Shown piece after piece: positions 45,521 through 58,910 of a stretch of 64,000 nucleotides of DNA. Below the pieces are notes generated by a model. The model saw nothing but the letters and a program-made list of their open reading frames with translations, was not told the origin of the DNA and made no database searches. This DNA comes from Rhodocollybia butyracea. Its lineage: Eukaryota > Basidiomycota > Agaricomycetes > Agaricales > Omphalotaceae. The stretch spans positions 62,001 to 126,000 of the forward strand of contig JADNRY010000128.1 of NCBI GenBank assembly GCA_015501585.1, read 5' to 3'. Numbering within the stretch: the first letter of the stretch is position 1; the number at the start of each line of letters is the position of its first letter. A program made the translations under genes and the position numbers.

Positions 45521-46846
45521 TCAGAGCGGGTTCAAACCATAGCAGGGAAGAATGCCACGTACCCAAGAAACCGTGAAGATATCATCATCTAGAGCATTCT
45601 GCCTACTGGGATCCCATCCACATGCGCGTAGAACCCCGTCCCATGGTGAAATGTAGTTTGAGCGTGATGGGGTACGTATCGTCTTTCCCTGCGAGTTTTC
45701 CACAATAAAGTCGTAGATAACGGGATTTATTCTGTGATAACCGTTACTAAATTCGGTCGTTAATAACGAGAATTTCGAACACTCACTCGTCACTATGGTC
45801 TAATGATAGATAATGGGGTGCATGGGGGACCTCGAGCATTGATGCTTGTACGCCGGCAGCTTTGAGATCGAGGTACAGTCTTTTGGTGTAACTTGGGGGA
45901 TACGCTAAGCTGGCTGTGCCGTAGACGAGTTTGACGGGACAGGAGAGACGAGATAGCGCCTCTTGGGTTTGGGCCTTTCGGTGGACGAAGATTTCGAAAG
46001 AGGCTATCTTGTGTTCCAAATAATGTTCGTCGTCCCAGTTTTCCAATGCAAAGGGCAACATAAAATCGTAGGTTCTAGAAGTTAACTCGATTCAGGGTAT
46101 GAAAAGTGAGTGATCGGGTGATACACGCACGCTTGGCCCAGAAAAGTAATCTTGTTGCTAAACGCATACTGCATATATCCAATTGCAGTGTCGACTCTTA
46201 CTTCAGGTATCAGGGAGGAACAGGTTCTGAAAAGCTCTGCGCGCCCCTCTTGAATATCAGGAAGCTATAAATGGCAATGCGTGAGCTCCCTGTGTAGAAG
46301 AACGACGAATATACTATGTTTACCTCCTCCAAGCACACATGCGATATCAAAGTTAGTGAAAGTACTTGCTTCGGGTTCTCAATTGCAACCTGCATCGCCA
46401 TAAGGGTCCCAATGTCTATAGCGACAAAATGACACGGAGGTAGTTGCAGAACATCCTGAAAAACATGTCAGTTATACGCTTAATCCCTTGTTCACTTTAC
46501 TAAGCCCGTACTATGAGTGCTTTCACATCCTCTGCTGCATTCTCCTGACCATAGGGTTCCTTAGCGCGTGTACTTGTGGTGTGTCCATGCCAACGCAAGT
46601 CAAATGTAACGAGGTTAAAGCTTCGCAAAGCAGGATCACAAAACTGAGCTACAGAGGTTCGTCATTACTGAGCTTCGCTTCACAGACCAACTTACAATGA
46701 AAGATTGAGGGAATTGCCATTGCATGGAAGAATAAAACTACTGGTAAGCTGGGATCAATTCGATCTGCATTTTCTGAGAGAGGAGTGCATATATTGTAGT
46801 GAAAGTTGATCCAGCCAGTGGAAGTCGTTACTTTGACGAAGGGCAT
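45521..46846 (-). CDS. Alpha/beta-hydrolase fold protein
   Basis: Six exons on the minus strand: 46846-46696, 46648-46512, 46455-46324, 46264-46131, 46074-45787 and 45731-45521 (1053 nt, 350 aa). Landmarks: LPVVLFFHAMAI (oxyanion region, here HAMA rather than HG), VTFDLRWHGHTTS, the nucleophile-elbow position HFVAIDIGTLMAMQ, a cap region, CPVKLVYGTASLAYP (acid strand) and PHAPHYLSL (catalytic His). The usual G-x-S-x-G is A-I-D110-I-G, so the nucleophile is Asp, as in dehalogenase/epoxide-hydrolase types, or the serine has been lost. The last 70 residues extend past the normal fold. The substrate cannot be inferred. Confidence 0.88.
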
Positions 46847-47530
46847 TGGACTCGGAATGAAGCAGCTGCAGCGGGGATTTGGTCAACAAGAGATCAGACC
46901 AAGTTATATAAGTCATTTTATTTTCCGGTTGATTCCGTACAAGTGCCGTACCGTTTTTGTACTATCAATGACGGGCTTGGCCTGCGTTGTGTACATACAC
47001 GTACAGAGCAGCGGGAGACGATCAATTCCTCGTTCACATCGGCTTCACATATGTCAATTTTTCCACACGGAACCGCGGAGGAGATTAGACATCAAAAAAG
47101 GGCAATCTGACATGTGAGCTTTCAGCGAGCCCTCGTGTGCGACTGCTTAAAGTATGTAACTTGATTTAATTAACAACATAACTAACAAAGAGAAGTAGAA
47201 GTGTCTTTTCATGATTGTGGCCATTCTGGTGTTTAGGCTCGACCATCATCGCCAGTCAGGCCGCTAGCGCTGTTTCAATTTTAGAACATGGTGTTTCGTA
47301 CATGATTGGCCACCAGGCCGGTTTCTTCTTCCACGTCAGATTACAGAAAAGGGGTGGTATTACAATTTACTTGGAAATAATGGTAATGGCGGTGTCTCAA
47401 CATACCTCCCGTCGCAACAGCAACAATGAGGACAAAAACTACAGTACGTTTTTAAGGAGCCTGCCCCCATCTTCGATTCTTCACTTCACCCCTGCTCCGT
47501 TGAAACGACCAAAACTACTATATGTCTTAG
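46847..47530. other. Intergenic between hydrolase and methyltransferase
   Basis: Upstream of the hydrolase and downstream of the methyltransferase; no gene seen. Confidence 0.5.
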
Positions 47531-48990
47531 TTAAGGGATCTCATGCTTCTTGGACCATGTCAGATGCATGTCAATTCGAAGGTCCCTTACGGGATCATTG
47601 ACCTCCCTTCTCCACCCTCGAAGTATTTCGGGTGTTATTCCACCAATAGGGCCCACCTTCTCCATAATCCCAACGTATACGCCATCGATAGAGTATTTTA
47701 AGATCTCCCCCAAATTCTGAAGTTCTGGATCTGAATGGTTGTGGGCGTCACCTCAAAGGGTCATGGGCAGAATTTGGTGACTTACTTTCTGTACTCTTAG
47801 GATTCATGTAGCATGGTATGACCGTCTCGTTGACCTCGCTGAACTTCTTGGACGTTTGAAGCATGGTTTTCAGCCTAGCTCCAACTCCAGGATCGACGCC
47901 CTGTCTACGCATGTGCTCATAGTATCCACGGTACAACGCTTGCACACCTGGTCCAACAGGCCTTTTAGCGTCGAGCAGTGTGTGGTTGACGTCTTCAAGT
48001 AGTAACCATCCTCCGGGACGCAAGAGAGCTGCTAAGCGAGAAATATAGCTGTCTGGGTTTGGAAGCTGTTGTTTGTTAACGACAGTGCAGGACGAACCGT
48101 CAGTATCGCTTCTTGAGCATGAAGTGGCGTTACTGGACTTACATGAATCATAACAAAACGCATGTGTACCACGTCAAATGTTTCAGGTCGAAAAGGGAAA
48201 GGTTCGAGAAAATTCATCTGCTTGTAGGTCATGTTTGGTGGGACTGCTAGACTGCGAACGAGTGCATTTAAGCTGACCGCCATCCCATATCAGAGAGTGG
48301 CTCACCTTTCTGGTAGTGGTGACATATCTGCGGCTACGACGTGAGCGCCGGGATACGTGGCCGCTGCATCCGAAGCCCTATTTGCATATATAAGTACGCA
48401 TCAAAGTAGGCGGGTACATAACACTTGCCACGCGCCAGTCCCCGATCTATAGAAGCTGTATCAGCTTACTTTTCTCGTCAATTTGGACAGTCATAACTTA
48501 CCCTAGTTCTAAGATCTGCGAAGGGTTCCGGATGGGGGCGTAGGTGAGGCCTTTCAGGTAGCCTGCGATCCCATAGTGCATATCATCCAACCGACGTCTA
48601 ATGAATTGTGACCTCAGTCAACAACTATTTTACGACTACGAAAAAAACTAACCTTTCAACTCCGGCTGAAGAGGTCTGATAAACGTATCCGGAAGACACG
48701 GAGAGACGTTCAATAATTAGCTGGTGATATCGTCCACAAGTGAATAGGGACTTACCGGTAGTGGATAAGGTGCAGGAGATGATGGTGTCAGTAATGGCAA
48801 GTAAGGCGCGGATGCCTTCACAAGCTGGGATTGGGTACTGAGAAGCCTTTGCCTGAAAGCGGGGAGCATTAGGAGTGAAGCACGTTTGTCTGCTGTGAGT
48901 TGGCGCTTTAAGTAGATCAATGGTCTCGTCTTCACGACGTACACGAGGATGGGTAGTCCGATGTCGAGCAGGGTCGCTGATATATACCAT
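47531..48990 (-). CDS. SAM-dependent methyltransferase (class I)
   Basis: Exons on the minus strand: 48990-48653, 48597-48502, 48446-48429, 48377-48306, 48251-48143, 48065-47786 and 47730-47531 (1113 nt, 370 aa from this ATG). The core has SGYVYQTSSAGVE, LDDMHYGIAGYLKG, motif I ILELGSGTGAW, ASDAAATYPGAHVVAADMSP (acidic end of beta-2), FDVVHMRFVMIH and LLRPGGWLLLEDVN. This is the UbiE/COQ5-like fold common in fungal secondary-metabolite methyltransferases. The SGTGAW exon has only 18 nt, and the intron after it uses a GC-AG donor (GCAAGT, 48428). The first roughly 75 residues do not look like the family; the true start may be further in or in another exon. Confidence 0.82.
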
Positions 48991-51900
48991 TATTTATATC
49001 CGAATCCTTGCTAAAAGTGCCTGGAGGCTCAAGCCGAAGGACCTACATGTTAATCTGCAGTAGCTCCCAGGATTCAGAACGCGTTCTAGCGTACAAACTG
49101 AATGGAACTGAGCGTATTTGGCGTTGAAAATGCCGCAGAGTCTCGAAACAACCCGATAAAAATTTTCCTGTTTTTCATGGGAACAAGTCCTGGATCTGAT
49201 GATGCATCTAATGATCTAACCGCGAGGCTCGTGCTCCATTTAATTTCGCTTTCAATGAATACTTGGCAGTTGAAGAAGAAACTTACTTTAGGCAATCAAG
49301 AGACGAAAAGCCAACGAGGCGCTCCTAGTAAAGATAGTAAAAGATACCGCAGTTAACGGTCAATTGAAAAGCCTACACCATCAGCGTAACCACCGACCGT
49401 AGCACGTTTTGTTTCCGAAAAAGTGCTTTCATTTCGTCAGTGAAGAAACTTACCAGAGACTTACTTTAGGCATTTAGGAGTCAGCAAGGTGGCTCTAATG
49501 ATAGACAAAAATACCGTAGTTAACGATGAATTGAATCCCTACATACTACCAGTGTAAAAACCGACGTACCACGTTCCTCGAAAGGTGTATCGGTAGGACT
49601 AGGAGTGTATATGCATGTGATAGCCTGTACATGGCAAGACATTGGTAGGATGCTTTTCTCCCAATTTGGAGATCAGCTAAGTCCCAGATTCGTCCGGAGC
49701 TAGAGTATAGTTCACGATTCCTTCTGTGGACCTTGGGATGTCTTCGTTTTGGTTCCCATTTTTTCCAAGGCCTGTAGCCGCACCTCGTTTTGTCTTTATC
49801 TGCTTATTCTTTCAAGTATTTCTACACCTGCCGAGTCAACGAGGCCATTGCCAGGAGTTCATCGAAGCTTCTGGCTCAGTATCGCTAGTTTCGGTCCCGA
49901 CTACTGTGCAAGCTACACTTTAATCGTTTTCATACCTCGTTCAGTTAGCCTTGTCCATCCCTCTCAACCCAAGGGGCTTTTAGTCACTGTCAAACTTTGG
50001 GTCGCGGCCTCTATCATTTCGGTGCACCTCTCACCCCTACTCACTCACCGTCGGCAGAATTGTTGAAAGGTGGAGCGAACGCAGCTCTCCCGATGGAAGT
50101 GTGCCTGCAAGATACCCAAAGCTCATCAAGTCGACGTAGGTTATGCACACGGTGGCTCGCTATGATTTGCCCTTGAGAATCGTCTAAGGACATTCTCTTC
50201 TCCCGCAGCAGCAATTACTGTCTGCAGCACTGAGGAAGAGATAATCGCGATTTTATCCTCATCTTTATCCCTGTGAGTCGCCTGTGAATCGCCTGTCAAC
50301 TATAGCGTAGTAGAAGCTCTACCCTTTCCTATGTAACAAAGAGTAATAACTTTGACTCGCCTTCGTTTCTTTCAATCTTTGCTATAGCACAATGCTTATC
50401 ATGAACGTAGTTTATTCAAATTTACCCTCTTGTTAAGATACCAATCAAGCAATTCTAGGTCGGACTTTTGAGCCAGAAAAATCGTGCGGCGAGCACTGAG
50501 CGATCCTATCGCAACTGCCTCTGGTAATCGCTTTTCTTGGCTTGCGAAGCTCTCCGAGGGAAGTCCCTGTGGGACCGTAGGTGTTCTTCTCGCGTCACTG
50601 TCAAATCATTACATGAACGTGATATCCTATCTCTTAAACCGAAGACTGGACATTCTATTCTATGCTTATCTCTGTACCCTAGCTCCGGTTCGCAGGGATG
50701 TACACTTAACCAGATATTAAACATAGAACATAATGACCCTCGCCTACGTACCGTGATGGTCTTCTCGAGGGCTAGAGCCGTGCTGAGCCGTGCTGTGGCT
50801 AATGAATGGTGGCGTCGTCTAGCTTCCGAGCAACTTCACCTCGCTGTTAAACTTATGTCACATTTCTTTTCCGAATCGAATTTTGCCGCAGGTTTGTAGC
50901 CGGTGAGTGTGTGTCATTGTGGGCGCGTGCATCAGGCAAAAATGTTCAGTGAGACGATCGATCATGCAATACGTATTGGCATGTGTAGTGCTGTGTAGTG
51001 CTTTTTTCGCTGTTTTAATATTTATTGGATTGATGCCGCCCACACCATTCAATCCTTTGAGAATTGTATCGAATTTTGCGGAAATTCTGCGAAGGACTGT
51101 TTTGAGCTTGTGAAATTGCTGGTACCACATGATCTTGATTCGAGAGAAGTGCTGTAGCCTGTAGGCGCTTATCGGCGCTTATTCGAGGATAAGATAGGCC
51201 CAACATGAGAATCAGCAGATCTCCATACGCATATATCCATACTTACTTCCGATTCGTATTGCTGATTCTGTAGTGCCACTTAGGTTTTTGAAATTACAAG
51301 TTCCCTCTAAGTACATGTCCCAACTCTGAGTCAAAGAAACCCTTGAAGGAACCTTCAGACCTCTGAGAAGTCTAACCCTACGGACTCTTCTTTTGAACAG
51401 TGACTGAACAGTGAGCACAAGGCGAGATCCAAGAGAACTCAGGTGAATCCAGATGCTGCGTCTGTCTAATGTTGCAAGCTTCTGTTGAAAACCAAGCTCA
51501 AGAAGGATAAGAGTTCACCTTCAGAGATAACAAACTTGATAACAACAACAACAATGATAAATGTCATGTTCGAGTTCATTCTGTGAATGGCAAAGCAATC
51601 GCACAGACGCAGCATGTAGCCAGGCTGCTCTTGCTAACACTCTTCTTCCTGGCGGTGCAGTCCCTCAAGATGCTTCGGTGGCTCATAAAGACAATTCAGA
51701 TGTGAAATCAGGACTTACAATTGATAAAGACAAGATAAAGAAGTATCAGAAGTTCATAATTTCCTTGGCACTTCTTCAAATCAGAATTCTTTCCTACCCT
51801 TGATCCCACAAAATTGCTGCCATGCAAGACTTGATGAGCCTTGAAGATGTAGCAAGATGAGCAGGGGCAAGAAGGGCAGGTACCTCAGACCTTCAAGGTT

Positions 51901-53795
51901 GCGGGGACATGTTGCTCCTTGCATCAGGTCCAGATTGGGTCCAAAGCCAGCGCCCAGAGTTTCAGCCCAAAGAAGTTGTCTGTGACTCCTCCAAGTGTTC
52001 ACAGATTATTTACCGATATCAGCTATCTGTTTTGCCTTGCATTACCCTTGGCTCCTGAATCCCTCAGGCACGTTTGCTTGGCCTTCTATGAGAGACCGGA
52101 GTGAACTGCGGATTACTGACAACTTATTCAGTTTACTTACTGTTTACTCCAACGACTTGGATGTAGTCACAGTAGTCACCCACTGACAATCAACAGGCGG
52201 GGGACATCATGTTTTTTTTTTTGACCTTGGCGGTTTTTATTATTGATCAATTTGATCTGAACCAAATTTTCAGGTTTAGCCCAATTTTCATCTAAACTTG
52301 TATATAGCCTGGACGTAGAGTCGGCGTTTCTACCCGCAAAACATTAGATGGATTCGAGTTTTCCGGCTCATTCACTTGAGACACATCAGGAGTATGGTCG
52401 ACGATGTAACCTTCTAAAAATGGCCAAATTTATTCAAACGGCAGCCATGAACCCGTGAATGTCCCCAGCGCCTATTGTCCTGTAGTGGTAGTGTAACCGA
52501 TTTGGTTCCATTTCGGAACTATCAGAGGAGCCCTAACCTGAATCGCGAAGTTGGTATAACATTTCGTCGCCAGAGGTAAACACTGAGGTAATTGGACTGC
52601 TCGACAGTTCGACATCGTAGCACTTAACTTGTGCGCACTGTTTGTCATGTCGTCACCTCTTGCCTTTTACATACAACATATGTATGACTCGGAGTAGAAA
52701 TCCACTTACATATATTTTGTAAACAGAGTCTTGGCATGTTGGCTTCAAGGGAAAGTTGAGCAACATGCTGTTTTCATTATCCGACCTCGAGGATCGGTCG
52801 AAGCCCAGTTCCGAGCCCATAGAGCCCATCGAGCATTCGACCGGTAATCGATGAATGGTAATCGATGAATGAATGATCCTTGTGAAGAGAATTTTGCTTG
52901 TAGTCGGTGAATTGCGTTTCAGAGCCGATTCAGATGTATCATAAGTTATGATTACTACATACTATGGTTGTAAAATTACTTAACTTGCCTGAATTTGAAG
53001 AGCGATTGTTGAGAGATTGGTTATTATTACGACCGCTCGTTTCCATACCTCTCACTAAGATTAGTGTATCCATGCAGCATGCATTCCATGCCTCTGTTTT
53101 CTACGTCTATTTCCGACTACCTTCATACAGTAGGACCCGTAGCTCCACAGATCCCTTCCAAACATACTTAGGTGTACTACCTAACCATGTCATGCAGCGG
53201 GAACTAGGAGTAGTTCCCCGCGCCGTAGTACATAGCTGTAGACTTGTGGTGCTCCCAAATGCGGTATAACAGAGATGTAAACCTCTCGTGTAGCGTCGTA
53301 TGACCCCATATCTTTTGAAGGGAAAGGGACAATTAGTCGTACATCGTGTATCGTTACTCCGATATGTACATCAGAAATTCAGAAACTCGATGCGTGGTAC
53401 TGAGTACTGAGGGGTAATATGCTATCGTGTCATCGTTGCCGCTTTGAATTTTACTACTGGTACTTTACCCGCCTGAAGCTCCAAAAATGAGGCGTTTTGT
53501 TAACTGATAGGAGTTCGCCCTAGAAGAGCAATCGTTTTGCAAGCAAGTACTATTCAAAATCATCCCGAATTCGAGCTGAATATCTCAAGATATTATTTGC
53601 GTCCAATGCGTTGGCTAAAACCTGCTAAAACGCGAGAAAACGCGTCGTGCGCCACAAGATGAAACGCCAAGGCCTAGTAATGCCGTTGGCGGCAAGTTGG
53701 CGGCCTTGTTTTTGCAAATTGAAATAGAGTCGGTCATTGTTGCCGAAAGCTTTTTACCTCACTAACCTTCGCTTGCATCCTCTCACCTAACTACC
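48991..53795. other. Long gene-poor stretch
   Basis: No gene supported. It contains a diverged tandem duplication of about 185 bp (49275-49410 and 49455-49572, sharing ACTTACTTTAGGCA and TACCG(C/T)AGTTAACG) and scattered short frames without recognisable domains. 51200-52200 contains several 60-80-codon frames that could be relics of a retroelement; I found no diagnostic motif. Confidence 0.4.
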
Positions 53796-54551
53796 ATGGT
53801 CGCCCCAGCTTTTTCGTCTCTTTTCTTCGTTCTCTTTGTTTCTAGTGCTCGCGGCACTGCGATTCTCAGACGTGACGATGGTTGCAGAAGCTTCCCCACT
53901 TCTGGTGTTCCCAATAACAACAATGCTTTCGAGTTATGGGCTCAATTTGAGGATAAGAGTACGATACCGCTGGCTCTCAGTACCTTCAGCACGAGCACGA
54001 CCAATGTCCAGGAGGTTTACCTTGCTGTAAATTCGTCTCTCGAAGTTCCAGAATCAAGCTTATTCCATATCTCTTTTAGCCCACCGGACTCGCTGGAGAG
54101 ATTGTCGCGAACCTCTTCACGTTGAAGAACTCGGGCCTTGTTTCCTCTGGTTCTTCCGATGATTCTGGCACCAATACGACATGGGTTTCTAACAGTGTTG
54201 ATGCGGGTGGTCCTTTCCCTTTTTCATTGTCGGATCCAACGGTGGATGACGGTATCGCTGAAGACTATTGTGAAGTGGTACGTGTCCGCTCTTTTCTCCA
54301 TTCAGTACCGTTCAACTAATCCCTGTACTTAGGCCAACACTGACCCCGCAGGAAGCATAGTTGACGGCCCATTACTTGCTGCCGATGGCGCCACTGACGG
54401 ATGGGCTATCTGTAACAGGACGGATAACGCTCAATATCAGGGTGTGGTATTCCAGCCTGCGAGCTACAGCTCGGATTACGATTTCGATTTTACCACTTGC
54501 CAAAACGTGGCTATCTACTTGCGGTCTTCAGCACTAGGCAACGCTCCTTGA
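53796..54551 (+). CDS. Secreted protein of unknown function (215 aa)
   Basis: Three exons: 53796-54026, 54080-54277 and 54333-54551 (648 nt). MVAPAFSSLFFVLFVSSARG is a signal peptide, followed by a likely Kex2-type site (LRRDDG). The mature part is rich in Ser/Thr/Asn/Asp with N-glycosylation sequons (NSS, NTT, NRT), a PTGLAGEIVANLFTL segment, DYCEVANTDPAGSI, and WAICNRTDNAQYQGVVFQP before TTCQNVAIYL. Four cysteines in the mature chain could form two disulphides. The family is not recognised; it resembles generic extracellular beta-rich fungal proteins. A T/C-rich stretch precedes the ATG. Confidence 0.75.
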
Positions 54552-55752
54552 TTGCCTTGCCCATTTACTTGGAATCCCCGAGGGGCTAGACTTTGGACAA
54601 TCAATCTTCGTACTTTTATTTCGTGACATTTGGACTTGTTTATTTAATTATTCTTCACGACCCACATTCCTTCCGAAACCTTCCCTCGTTCACCTACCTT
54701 CGTTTGACGTTGAACTGTCGGAAAAGAACTGTACAGTATATCCAGGATACGGTAATTTCCCGGTTGTTTGCTTAGTATTTTTGGCCTGACGACTGGAGTA
54801 GACGAAATGGTGTCCTGCCTTTGCTTAGGATTCCGACACGCGCCTCAACAAATGGTAGGTGTAGACTCTTCAGTGCTACTATGTTGCTATGCTTGACCAG
54901 CACCCTTTTGAATCAGACCGTTGCTTGATTATGCACTGCGTGTCTATGAATGAGCTGCGATATTCGTTTACCTACCTCCGTTGAACTCTCGGACATCAAC
55001 ATACAGTATGTCCAGAACAATGTGATCTCCTGGTTGTTCACTTAGTATCACTTCCGGCACGACGGCTAGAGTAGATGAAATGGCGTCCTACCCCTGCTTG
55101 TTCCTTGACACGCTTTCCAAGTTCTAGCTGGACTCTAGTTGGATCGACAGTTCAGGCCCAAAGCCTTCCAGATAACACTTATAAATGATTGTCTATCCAA
55201 TCGCGTTCTTGCACAGAGTAAGTGGCTGGTACTACTTTCTGCTCCAAATTGAACCCGGTTCCAACTACTATTGACAGTTTGGGCCCGCCCATAATGCGTA
55301 TCCACAGCTACACCTGCGGAAGCCGAGGTGTAGCAAACGGTGAGTTTGGTTCGCCATAGTGTTGATAGTGTTGCTTCGAATTAGCTGCCACTGCTTGTAG
55401 GACATTCAAGGGGATGTATATGCACAAACTGAATACAACGAAAATCAACGTTGAAGTCGTCGGAGCAGACTCTACAGCAACGGGTTGTTCCTCTCATCTC
55501 ACCATGGTCGCAGATAAGATGGCGTTCGTACCCGCACTGGACTAATCTCTGGATCCGGCGTTCAACCTTCAACTCTCAAACCGTGCCGTGCACTAAAAAA
55601 TTCATCCTTCTCATTTTTGGAATAATATCACCAGCTTTGACCTTTCACGGCTGCGATTGTGGAGTCGTTTGTTCCTGAAGAGCAATCAAGCTATTCCTAG
55701 AATTCCGAGTTCTTATATACCAGCTACGTAGAGTATCATTGCGAAGCACAAG
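54552..55752. other. Intergenic with a local duplication
   Basis: No gene seen. 54660-54840 and 54965-55090 share diverged sequence (CTTCGTTTGACGTTGAACTGTCGG / CTCCGTTGAACTCTCGG, CAGTATATCCAG / CAGTATGTCCAG, GGTGTCCTGCCTTTGCTTAGG / GGCGTCCTACCCCTGCTTG), suggesting a tandem duplication. Confidence 0.5.
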
Positions 55753-56834
55753 TTATTGCTGAGATTCATAGTCGGGTGGTATATCATTGGCCACTCCTCG
55801 TTCTTCGATCCTTTTCACTATCTGTATCAGCAAGGAAATCTGTTGGCGTAGTGATACCTCCTCTTCATGGCTGCTACTCGCTCGATTCAATGCTTCCTGG
55901 GTCACACGGAGTGCCTCGTGGGCATCCATCCGAGCACGCTCTCGCTCCTGCATCTCTGATTGTTTGGATTTGGTAACTAGTGGTATGTTTATATCTTAAA
56001 GCGAGTATTCTTGTATCGTAAAAGATCATAAACTCACCTTTTGTCGGACGGGAAAGGCTGCGAATCATCGATAAAGGGTCTGGGCGATCGGGCATATCAT
56101 GAGAACCTGGGGGATCACTAGAACGACACAAAAGTATTTAGGCCGGTCGAGTATGTTTCCAGACAGTACACCTACAAAGGAGAGATGGCGTCCCGCACAT
56201 TCTTCAAGTTGATCCGACGGGATTGTCTTCTCCGTCGCCTTCGGACCAACCACCATGTGAGGAGGATCAATAACAGTCCTCCGACGATCACTCCAACCAG
56301 GAAACCTATGAATGATTTGTTAGGCGAATCAACCAGGCGAGCATTCTTCTTGGAGGGTAAGGGTATTGGTATAGGGGGAGAGGTTGAGGCTGGTATCAAG
56401 GATGTCACGGTGGTTTCTACAGCAAAAACCCTAGTAATTGTGTTACCCCCTTGAGTTTGCGTAGTGAATCCTTCATTAATCTGACAATTTACTGCTGTGG
56501 CTACTGGATTGCAGAACCCTGTCAAGCCATCATGGGTGTCAATTACCTGGAACCCAGATGCGGACACAATTAAAGTATTGGTCTTCACAATGAAAAGGGA
56601 GTTGGTGGGTGAAACTGTCTCTACTTGGATGTAGGTCGTTGCCGCACCATCGTCCAAGACCCCAACCATTTGCAATGGTTCAATGCCGATGAAATCAAAA
56701 TTCATTTCGAGTGTGAGGCTGGATTGAGAGTAGACGTAGCCTTTCAAACGAGTTCAATTACGATCGTCGCATTCCAGCTCAGGCTTACCAGTACACAATA
56801 GTATGAACACTAGCTTGGGAAAAGGATAGGCCAT
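55753..56834 (-). CDS. Single-pass membrane protein with coiled coil
   Basis: Four exons on the minus strand: 56834-56789, 56740-56176, 56117-56038 and 55955-55753 (894 nt, 297 aa). The signal peptide MAYPFPKLVFILLCTG is split by the first intron. An extracellular domain of about 120 residues contains AATTYIQVETVSPT and GFCNPVATAVNCQIN; next come a Ser/Thr/Pro stalk (TSLIPASTSPPIPIPLPS), a TM helix (FLVGVIVGGLLLILLTWWLV), a basic stop-transfer (RRRRRRQSRR), and a cytoplasmic part with SDPP..PDRPDPLSM, a coiled coil (MQERERARMDAHEALRVTQE) and a PPDY tail. This architecture is frequent in agaricomycetes and function is unknown; a wall- or surface-sensing role is possible but unproven. Confidence 0.82.
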
Positions 56835-58910
56835 AGCTTCTCGCAGAAGAGGGTAAGGATGGTTTGGTTTTGCATGCTGTATAACTACAACGGCTATTAT
56901 AGTACTGGTACAGCCCATTCTTCATACGATTGATTGACCCCCTTGAAGATTATATCTTCAATATATACCAAGGCGAGTAACTAGCTACCAGTCAATACTC
57001 AAGACTGAGTCAAGTCTTCATGGATACCCACCCCTGCTCCGGCAGTAATTTCGCGATTCCAATCAAGATCATGTATTTTTATGATCATCTGCCAAGTTCC
57101 AACCGGATGGTCGGGGAGGATAAGCTTGAAGCTTGAAACCTTGCGTTCCAATAAAGCTTGCGAAGAAGTTTCACCTGAATAAAAGCCTATCATACTGTCA
57201 GAACTTAGAAAATGGGATAGGCTTAAAGCCTTGTGTTCCAGTAAAGCTTGCGAGTAGAAATTTCACCTAAATTAAATCCTATTATACAGTTACTGTCAGA
57301 GGATCAAACCAAGAATAAATGATCGATATGGACTACAAGTCGATGATCAGGATTAAGTACCTTAAGCACAATGTTTTGAACAATGGAGAAAGGTACTGGT
57401 CGGCAACCTCGCGATTTCTTGTGTTTAGTTAGATATTTTATTGACGCGCCCAAACCATTCAATCAATTCATTCACGAATTATCGAATTATCGAATCTGCG
57501 ACATTGCTGCCGCTGCTGAATTGCTGATCTTAGTGTAGAATTAGAGCTGTGGAATGCTCTTCTGGGACCTCCCTTCGAGATTAGGGCAACGAATTTACGA
57601 CGCTTTCACCCACGCACCGTTGCTGTGAATCTGCATGCCAAACGATGACCGTCTCTTCCCAGGACTCGCTGCTCCAATCTCGAAGGGGGGGGGGGGTCCA
57701 GAAAGAGTACTACACAGCTCTAAATTTTACACCAAGATCCGCTTCAGCAGCGGCGGCAACGCCATCATGTTCGAGACAAATTTTGAATTTCGACACCGTT
57801 TATGTGCCTGGATTGCGTGCTTACTAGCACTCCATCGGTTCGGCCAAGAAGCTTCGTCTAAGCCTCACAACCGAACAGCGTCCTACACAGAATATGACAC
57901 GAAAATTCCACGCCGGCGATGGTCTGCGTTGTTATCTGTTGGCTCGTGCGAACCTGTCCGAACCCTTCTCTGTCAATTATACACAGAACATATTGGCGCT
58001 CTTACATCTTCGATCCCGCGGCTATGACCATGGTCGGCGATGGATATATTTCTATATTTGTAAGACTATCGTCTCAAACATTCGAACAGTTAAGCCTGCA
58101 GAGAGCGGCACCAAAACAACACAACACTTGACCGCGTGAGTCAGTGTAACGCTAGAGTGACAGAGTCACCGTAGCGCAACACGGGAAGTGTGAGAGAAGA
58201 GGTAAGCTCGATAGAACCGTTGTAAACCGGGGGGAATTCGATTCACGAGGACCTATCTACCTACAGCAAAGTACTCTACCTTATATACCTTTCTTGAGAC
58301 CTATTACTATAAGTAGATATTATATAAATACGAAACGAGTAAGTAAAGAGCGAAATATCTACTAAAGTTCGATGAGTAAACAAAACAATTAAGGAAAGTG
58401 TTAGACGCCTGCGTAACGAGTCACAACTCCGTTACAGTCAGCTTGGGACTGTTGAACCTTCCTCTCGACGACGGAGATTTTGACAGGTAAGACATCGATA
58501 TATTTGTATCCTTAGTCCACCTGAACTGCTCTTGTACTGTACTTGCGGGCCGTACCCCTACTACTACCCCCTCGACCACTATTGCTCAAGCTTTGAAACT
58601 TGAGATAAGCAGCAAGTTTGACCAAGGGGGACAGCTTGAAGATGCTTTCATAAAACAACAGAATTCAATAATCAATTCTCAATATCCTCTGATGAATTCT
58701 TATGCACTGCTCGTTTTCCTTGATTCAAACGTTCACCGGCACCAACAGTGAAAGACGTCGATGAGGTGGAAACCTCAAAAACAAATTTCCAAATAGAATT
58801 ATAGAAATAGCCAAAATCTCCAACAGCGAACATTTCTCAGAGCTCGAGCACTGCTCGAGTCTGAAGATATTCTAATAATTTGAGACTTCTGGTATATTTA
58901 CAAGCACTAT
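56835..58910. other. First copy of the 4 kb duplicated block, non-coding part
   Basis: About 57010-58090 is collinear with 60940-61880 (shared GGATACCCACCCCTGCTC, GCGATTCCAATCA, GAGATTAGGGCAACGAATTTACGACG, CCACGC(C/A)GGCGATGGTCTGCG-type stretches). A poly-G run near 57687-57696 is shortened in the other copy. Open frames here are not conserved between copies. Confidence 0.65.

Noticed and set aside
52470..52535. tRNA-like TGTAGTGGTAGTGTAACCG stretch
   Set aside because: No matching acceptor stem or T-arm around it.
57635..58027. 130-codon plus-strand frame in the duplicated block
   Set aside because: The second copy (61330-61750) breaks it with indels and stops while staying similar in DNA, so it is not under coding constraint.
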